NCBI GenBank assembly: GCA_904063045.1
Contig: CAJFCJ010000012.1
Span: 1,612,001 to 1,676,000 of the forward strand
DNA from: Dimorphilus gyrociliatus
Lineage: Eukaryota; Annelida; Polychaeta; Dinophilidae
Length of the DNA stretch: 64,000 nt
Reading direction: 5' to 3'
Shown here: piece by piece, positions 56,329 to 64,000 of the stretch
Position numbering within the stretch: the stretch's first letter is position 1
Layout of the letters: each line of letters begins with the position of its first letter
The notes under the pieces: model-generated
Database searches by the model: none
What the model was told of the DNA's origin: nothing
Seen by the model: only the letters and a program-made list of their open reading frames with translations
Made by a program: the position numbers and the translations under genes

Positions 56329-58375
56329 CTGTATATATACATAAAGGATGAATATACTGTGATACAAATCGTCTTACATCAGCTGCTCTCAAATAGAAAC
56401 AATGAAACGTGACCGTCATCCACAATTTTCGTGCTAATAGAAAAAAAGACAGTTTCATACGAAAGAAAAAAAAAAAACAAGAAGTGAAAGAGAAGGAAGA
56501 GAAATCTACTCACGTAAAGAACATTCGAGCATGAGGTTTAATTAATCGCCTGTGTGTTTGTTAAGGCCTACGTATTTTAGTCAAAATGGAACAAAACAAG
56601 GGAAAAGACAGTTTGTCTATTTTACTATTGTACAAGCAAAAATCCTGTAATTAACTGTCTCACATATTTAAAAAATGGACGGATAAAGAAGCTAATGATC
56701 TAGACAGCAATATATCATCAACTTCAATAAATCACAAGTCTGAACTGTCCTGAAAATAGGACAATAAAATTACTAACTTAAGTGATTCTATATATTAATA
56801 ATTTAATAGAGAATCTATATTCAAAGTAAACATAAATTTCCGTTGTTCAAGGTTTAAAAATTGGTATCTAGTATTATACATATTTGGCGCTCTTAAAAAT
56901 AGCGGAAATGAGAGAATGAGACATTTAGGCAGACAGACAGACAGATAGACGACAGCCAAATGAATAAGACCACGAAAGTAATTTGCTACCGTAAAAATGT
57001 CGACCTTCGAATGTATGCACAGATTTTTTTGTCTCCAATTCCCAATTGAAAGCACGAATAAACAAAAAAACAAAAAAGTGGAAAAAATAAGAAATAAAGG
57101 GAAGAGAGAGCAAAAGAGATAGAGAGATAGATAAAAAGATAGATAGAGATAGAAAGAGGAAAATAGAAATTATCAAAGAAAACGAATGGAAAAAAAATTT
57201 TTTTTGGCCAGGAGATAGTGAAATTTTTATCTTAACATATTCTCTTGCGATCCTCTCCTGCATTTATTCATTTCCCTTTTATATAAACTTGTATTAAAAT
57301 GACAGCAAATTGTTAAAAATGGGCTTATCTATTTATAAAGTGAAAAGACTATATATACAGTACATTCTATCATATAGACATCACAGACAGTCAATCTAAC
57401 TGTAAAATACATCGTGTTTTTTACATTTTAGCATAATATTAAATAAAATTCTCATGATATAAAATATACAGAATATATGTACAAGAATATTTATATTTAT
57501 ACATGTGAGATATATGTTAATGTATTTCTGCAAATCTACGCATGTTACCAGTCATAATTGACCATATACAGTATGTATAACTTATTAATGGTGATATAAT
57601 AAACGTACAATAATTATACTATTCGAAGCTAATTCACTGAATGCGCTACTGTTTTGCTTATGGAACCGTGAAGAAGCATGCACTACTATATTAAAAAAAA
57701 AGTAGATGCTCTCGTTTTATGAGGACAGCGACACATTTCATTAACTTTTGTCAACAACTTAAATTATAAAGTAATAAAGAACTCCATCCCTCAGTTTTTC
57801 TAATTTTGCCCTAGTTCTCTTCTCACTTTTAGTTGTCTAAATAGTTTTTAACGAAAAACTAGTCTCATAATTAGCCCAAATGAATAGTAAATTCCTTAAT
57901 AATCCTATAAAAGAACTAATAAGTCGAGAAGGGAATAAGGCAAACTCATCTATTCCTTTCCATATTAGGCCACAAAAAAAAAGGAAAAATAAAATAGTAT
58001 AGGAGAAGAGTAGATATTCTAGTGGGAGGTGGGATGATAACTAAAGAAATAGACAATTTAATAATAATTTCGTTTTATAATAGAATATAAACCGATTGCT
58101 ATAAAGTAATAAACGTCTAAACTAGAATAATATTATATATACTGAGTATATATATATACCTATACGTAGACTGTAGATGTATGTTATATGTATATCAAAA
58201 TATTAATTTAGCAAACACTATAATTGAGCTAATTATCAAAGATATTCTAATTCTACAAAAGCCAAATACAGGGTTTATACATTTTACGATTTTATTCTAT
58301 ATGAAAAAGAAATGAACAAAGGAAAGACGTAAGTAAACGTGATAAAATATATTAAAGAAATGAGAGAAAAAGAAT

Positions 58376-58382
<7 letters not shown>

Positions 58383-58414
<32 letters not shown>
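58383..58414. repeat. (GA)n microsatellite
   Basis: Uninterrupted GA run of about 32 bp, inside a longer purine-only stretch from about 58365 to 58444. Confidence 0.9.
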
Positions 58415-58415
<1 letters not shown>

Positions 58416-61400
58416 AAGGGAGAAAGGGAGGGAGAGAAAAAAAAACAAACAAAAGAATATTGGTTAACTGTATATACAATACTGTGTAGTTTTTATGTTT
58501 CCTTCTGATCTAAAATCCAGTATTGCATAAAACAAAATGATGATTAAAAAAAAATTTAAATAAAACAAAAAAAGTGAAAAGAAACACAAAAGAGAAAAAC
58601 TCTCATTATCGATTTATATTTGTATACAAGTATATAACGTTTTTATTCTTTTTCTAGTGTTTGTTTTTGTTCTGCTTTATGTTTAATGTAAAAAAGGAAG
58701 AAGAAAAAAAAACAACATAAAAAAAATTGTTATTAATATTTGGTCTGTATATGTTATTGTTTTGAAGTATTTCAATATATTATTATTTTAAATAAGGAAT
58801 AAATGAGCAATTATTTACTATTAATAAGTATTAAAAACAATTCATATTTACAGTATTATATATTCAACCTTTATTTCTTTATTGTTTTTAATTTAAAGAT
58901 AAAGAAAACACCTTTCTAATTATTTAAAGATTGTAAAAAAATTCTAGGAAAGTTATCTTCTTTCTAATTTTCATACTTTCGTTACTTCCCTTGTAATACT
59001 GTATATTCAGTTGTATACATATACATATATAGACATGCTCTATATAAAAATCAATTAAAGTGCACGAGAGAGAAAAAATTTCATAAAAAACTTTAGAGTG
59101 GCATTTGAACTTTGTATAATTTCAAGGACATTTAGTAAATACACTACGTCATTTATCCTAGAAATCATGTTCATATTTATATAAAACAAAAAGAATAGAG
59201 AAATATCATATAAAAAACATTACACCATTTTCATATCAAGCCTAGAGAGTTGCCATAATCAGCTTTCTTCTCTATATTGTCAGGATCCTAACCAATTTTA
59301 CTTACATAAATTTCATTTTAGAACTAGACTATATTTTTCCTTAAAAGAAAAGGGCAAGAGAGAAAAAGAAGGATTGGTAGAAAGAGAAAAGGGCATAGTG
59401 GGTTAATAAGCAACCCTAGCTCAATAACTTTTCTTCCCTTACCGAAATGACGAGATTGGGAATTGTTTAAACAAGGATGATAATAATAAAAATTATAAAT
59501 ATGTAGATAGATGGATATGAAGAGTACTGAAGACATGGTAGGAATAATAATTGCAGTAGTTGTAAATAATAATGAATAAAAAAGATAAATAGTCTATATT
59601 TAGAAGTTTAAATAATTTTTCCTCGTTTTTTCTTCCTTTAATTTTTTAATTGCTTTTTTCGTTTCAATAAACCAAAATAATAATTTTTTCGAACAATCTT
59701 AAAAGAAAAATACGAATGACATTTCTCTTTAGGCATTCGCATGTAAGAAATGTATTATAAATGGTTCACATACCCTTCCCTCCTCCTCATTGTTTCCTTC
59801 TCTTATATTTCTTATGTACACCCAATATCCTTAATCTAAAAAATGAGATTCTCTCGTTAAATTCATTACTGAAATAGACAAGACTATTTTTTTTATATCA
59901 TAAATTATAAATAAAAGGTTTGAAACAACAGTTCAATGTCCTGTTTAGGCTCCTAACAAAAAAATAGGAGATATGTGTTTATAAACAAAGAGAGAAATGA
60001 AATACTGCGATATTTCGCAACATTCGACTAACAGAAATCTATACAAATGCGCAATATACAGATTTAATAATTGGAATTAGCAGATACTATAAATTAACTT
60101 TCGTTAATTACAGAAATGTGACAAACAAGAAAAGTCTCTTTTCATTTTCTATTTCAAGTTTTTTGACGAAGAAAGGAACACGCTTCAAATAATATATAAG
60201 AATACATCTCTAGTTCAATTAAATAATCATCTATAATTAGCGCTAGTCTATTCCTTGTACAATCGACCACTGTGTAGCATTAAACGTCCTATAATTATGT
60301 AATCTAGATGAAAGTATAATTAATTAAACACGTATTTACATATTAATACTGAAATATGTACAGTTGTGTACAAACATTTTAACGATACTACTATATTTGT
60401 TTATTTTCTTTATCATTACTCTTCGATATTTTCATCCATATTGACGACTACTCGACTTGTAACATTTTCTTTTCAATCAAATATAGCGAATTATTCCAAA
60501 AATACGTAAAATTTAACAAATCCAATTAAATTAATAGATAAATAAACTAAAAAGATAAATATTATTCTAAATGTATGGATTAAGCAATGTCTTTTATCCA
60601 AATAGCTTCATTTAATACTAGATGATGGACATGAAATCAATTGACAAAAGAGAATAACATCAAAATAATGATTGTATTGTAACTTTTAATATTAATATTT
60701 TAAAATACTGAAATACTTTAAACATATAAAAAGTATTCAAATCGAGAGATTATGGAGAATGAGGATAGATGGATGGATTTTAGATTAAAAAAAGTTGATT
60801 GAATAAAACGAATAAAAAGACAAAGAAAAACAGGTGATTAACAAGGGCTTATAGAAAATACAGAAAAAAAAAATATCCAGGGTATTTTTCTTATCATTGT
60901 ATAAAAATTGATTCAATTAATTCAATTAAATACATTTTCAGTTTGTATTTTTCTTTCGATGTCTTATTAAAAATTGATTATACAAATTATTAATATATAA
61001 TTATGTTAATACATAGATAAAGCTTGAGTATTCTGCACTATCACTATACGGTATATACAAATTTATATATACTTACTGTATACATATTGTATATATATAT
61101 ATATTTTATACTGTATATTGTTATTAAAAATAGAAATAAGATTTCTATTTGGAAGAGGAAGCTTATAAGGTTAAGATTTTTAAATTTCTGCTTCCTGTTT
61201 ATAAGTTTCTTCTCTTTACCTTAGTTACTTTCTCTACTTTCCTGTTTTATATCTAATTAGGAAAAACTCCTTGAGAAGTCTTGTTTTGCAAAAAGAATAC
61301 GAATGCTAACAAAAACTTTCTCGTATTCTTTGTAATGTACACATATAAATTTTATTTCTATATATTCTATTAATATAGATTTTCGTTTCCTTTACTCCTA

Positions 61401-63496
61401 TTCGTAATCATTCTGTTATATTCATATTGAAAATAGATGCTGAAATGAAACATTTTCCCAACTGACTTTCAGAACAACGCTAATTATCAGGACTTTTTCC
61501 CCTCCATCAAACATTTATCTATAAGCGGAATGTTTTTTTTTCTAGATTCTATTTAATAAATGAATATTTAAAATTTGCAGCTTCAATACAGTATGAAAAA
61601 CAAGCGGAAAGAAACAATTTTTTTATTTTATAAATAAAGAAGTATTGAAGAATTATAATTTTCTTTCCCCCACCCCCAGCTAAATAAGGATCATACCAAC
61701 AATGTTATTATTTTGTTAAACCTGAGCCTTTTCATATATTTATAAGAGAAGCTATATAAGAACAATAAATTATAAATTTTCTTCAATTTACCATCATTTT
61801 CTCTAGAGATCTAAAGCGTTATTTCTTAATTATCCGTCCTATTAATAACATTCAAAAAAGTAATTATATAGAAGGTTATGATGTAAATGGAAAAAAATGT
61901 ATTTTTCTAATATATTTTATTACCAGATCGAGGGAAAGGGTGAAGGAAGGTCAAGAGAGATTGACAAAAGCCATTAGGCGGGTTGAAAAAAGCGCAAGAG
62001 AAAAAGAAAATGAGAACGATAAAGAAAGAGAGATTGAGAGAGAAAAAGAAAAACTAGTCTCTGTAAATTCACTCAAAATTTACATATTTACCTTATATTT
62101 TATATAAAAAATTCATGAAGCTAATTATAAATCAAGGAAATTTTTAGCGCCCCTGGAATTTTTTTTCAAATTATTGTTATTATTAATAACTCCACCATTT
62201 CTTGTTTTTTAAGATACTTTTACAGTTTTTTTCACTTAAACGATTACAATAAAAGTAAAAGGAAAAGTCTCTTTTCTTTTCTATTTGATACTTTTATGGT
62301 ATTAATAATTTTGTAGAGAAAATTACCCTGCTTTGACTTAAATATCATTAATTATCTTTACAGCTTTTATATGTACTTTGCTACAAGATATTCTTGATTC
62401 TTCCTCCCTTTTTTTGCCCTATTCGCCCTCTCCACTATTTGTATCTAAAATGTAACAATGACTACTATCATAACTAGATATAAAACTATTATATGAATGA
62501 TACTTTGCTTTGGCAAAGGATTAGGCGAATGAAAATATTTAATTATAAAAACCCTTGTTTGTCACAAACTGTGTACTCAATTGAAGGTATTTTTTGGTTT
62601 GACTTTGTAGAAAAAACCCCTAACAGAGAGCTCCTAAATTTGAAATGACTGTCTCTCTAGAACAGAGTCCTCTCCAAGGTTGAAGCTTGTATGGAGATAA
62701 ATGATCTTAAAGCTAAGTAAACGGGTAACTATATATTTTCCTTTGAGGTACGAAACTAATATCAATAATACTCTTTTATATATCAGAATATATAAAATTT
62801 CCATTTCTCATGCTTAAAAGTTAATATTTCACTTCAAGAACATAGCAAGGTTATATGTTTGTCATCTTTCCTTCGTAAAAAACATAGTATTTAAGCATGC
62901 AAAATTCTATTCACTCCTTTCATCTATACTTTTCTTATTTTCTAATGTAGCAATTGTATTGTCTATTCTTCTCATTTTTAATAATATATTACCTAATTTA
63001 ATTATAATTTCCTTCACACTTGGCTGTTTTGTGTGACTTTCCTACATGTGCCTTTGAAACACCGCAGAAAGAAGATTCTTAAACCTACTGTGCAATTTTC
63101 ATAATAATAATTTCAAAAGACCTATCAAAATCAAGGTGTTTTTTACCAGTTGAAATATCAAACTACCAAAGAAAGAGTTGCTTGGAAACATCAATTTGCT
63201 TGAAATACGTCGTAGAGTAAAAAAAGGTTCACTTTTCACTTTCTAAATGTGACTAAACACCATTAAGGGGAGTTCACTTGATTATTTAAGATCATTTTTC
63301 TCGTTAGGTTACATTTTTTATGCGTTGAGAGGTTTTTATTCCTAAGAAATTGTAATGTATTCTTCTATTAGATATATTATCAAGTTTCTCAGCATATAAA
63401 TCCAAAAGAAAATGTCTTATACAAAAAAAAAACAATTTTTAATTTTTTCTCTTCAACAGAGATAATTTGATCAAAGAAATTAAAATTAACTTAGAT

Positions 63497-63829
63497 TCAC
63501 CATTTCCTATCTTTTGATAATTTTTCAATATTTTCTCTAGCTTTTAACCGGGCATCAATAATTTTTTTTCTATCTTGTATTCTATTATCGAATTCTTGTA
63601 ATTTTTTTGAAATATAGGAATTTTGCAGTCTGTCACTTTTTCTGAAAAGAAAAATTGAATAAATAATTAATTTACAGAATAAGTTAATAACTTACGAGGA
63701 GAAATAAAACGCTGCGGCCGTAATTGACAGAATGCCAAATATAAATACATTCTTTATTCGGTTAAACTTCGTACCAGTGTAATAACCAGTTCGCCTAGTT
63801 CGTTTTATATCTTTACCGAGCATGTCCAT
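63497..63829 (-). CDS. Small predicted single-pass membrane protein, 92 residues
   Basis: Not recognised. Exons 63829-63696 and 63641-63497, with a 54-nt GT-AG intron, join in frame to MDMLGKDIKRTRRTGYY ... LSKDRKW. A basic N-terminus of about 27 residues precedes one hydrophobic helix (VFIFGILSITAAAFYF, residues about 29-44), then a highly charged coiled-coil-like tail (KKLQEFDNRIQDRKKIIDAR). This build, a short basic N-terminus, one membrane helix and a charged helical tail, is common in small mitochondrial inner-membrane assembly factors (inference only). The clean splice and matching phase make it a credible gene despite its size. Confidence 0.6.
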
Positions 63830-64000
63830 TTTTCAATTTTTTTTATAACTTTTTAAAATGACCAAAACAGCCTCTAGTTCTTTTTTGAGAAGTTTAAGTA
63901 TTATATTATAAAGACTTAGCGATTCAAAGCGATTGAAAACTCCTCGCCCTACAGATGCACTTGAGACGCAAAACACTCAAAAAACATGGTATTACCGGTT
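63830..64000. other. Right edge, upstream of the small membrane-protein gene
   Basis: 171 bp, likely the promoter of the minus-strand gene. A plus-strand ATG at 63986 starts a frame that runs off the window (MVLPV), possibly the first codons of a divergent gene, but five residues prove nothing. Confidence 0.25.

Larger units (their letters stand above)
55845..63496. other. 7.65 kb gene-poor AT-rich region
   Basis: This is by far the longest stretch without a recognisable gene in an otherwise dense window. It is very AT-rich, with A/T runs, polypurine patches, a TA repeat (56276-56328) and a GA repeat (58383-58414). Short ORFs found in it are low-complexity and mostly hydrophobic or purine-encoded. 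I saw no tRNA, no rRNA and no transposon ends. It may be a long 3' UTR, an intron of an unannotated gene or non-coding RNA, or simply spacer. Confidence 0.5.

Noticed and set aside
56795-57263. Overlapping minus-strand ORFs of 92 and 112 codons, rich in Leu, Ser, Phe and Ile
   Set aside because: They arise from a purine-rich low-complexity stretch (GATA/GAGA-like) on the plus strand, not from a conserved protein.
58297-58479. 60-codon ORF with Leu-Ser repeats
   Set aside because: Encoded by the GA microsatellite at 58383-58414.

Overview
The window is nuclear DNA from an animal, read here as a small-genome invertebrate, probably a lophotrochozoan or annelid-like worm (inference; no rRNA or mitochondrial marker is present). 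Support: all recognisable genes are metazoan (DGCR8, Mediator MED16 and MED22, cobalamin-dependent methionine synthase, ATF6, Na,K-ATPase alpha, beta-catenin, MAP1), the DNA is visibly AT-rich, and spliceosomal introns are mostly only about 53-100 nt with GT-AG ends. No operon, phage, CRISPR or prokaryotic feature is present.

Layout. 1-11.9 kb: DGCR8/Pasha (minus, cut by the left edge), MED16 (plus), an orphan single-pass membrane protein (minus), methionine synthase MTR (plus). 12.4-20.8 kb: an unrecognised spliced gene, a ZDHHC4-type palmitoyltransferase with a degenerate second zinc site, and a USP16/45-type deubiquitinase, all minus. 21.2-26.9 kb: MED22 (plus), ATF6 (minus), a GC-rich CCAAT/TATA promoter zone, MRPS28 (minus), an A20/AN1 zinc-finger gene (plus). 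28.7-37.7 kb: Na,K-ATPase alpha, an intronless orphan, and a three-CUB plus LDLa membrane protein, all minus. 38.9-40.9 kb: a fatty-acid-binding protein and an intronless basic orphan (plus). 41.4-52.1 kb: MAP1 (minus), beta-catenin (plus), a kinase-less ankyrin-LRR-ROC-COR protein (minus). 54.9-55.8 kb: an intronless class A GPCR. 56-63.5 kb: a 7.6 kb gene-poor AT-rich stretch. 63.5-63.8 kb: a 92-residue predicted membrane protein.

The genes are ordinary housekeeping, signalling and neuronal-type genes and do not form one pathway. Many sit in divergent pairs sharing 0.4-0.7 kb promoters (DGCR8/MED16, orphan/MTR, USP/MED22, MRPS28/ZFAND, MAP1/beta-catenin) or in tight convergent pairs (MED16/orphan, MED22/ATF6).

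I saw no clearly new multi-gene system. The strongest leads are the DHYC palmitoyltransferase that lost three of the four ligands of one zinc site, the CUB3-LDLa-TM receptor-like protein, the lineage-specific-looking orphans, the promoter zone upstream of ATF6, and the unexplained 7.6 kb gap. Exon borders were assigned by hand from splice motifs and reading frame, and no search could be run.
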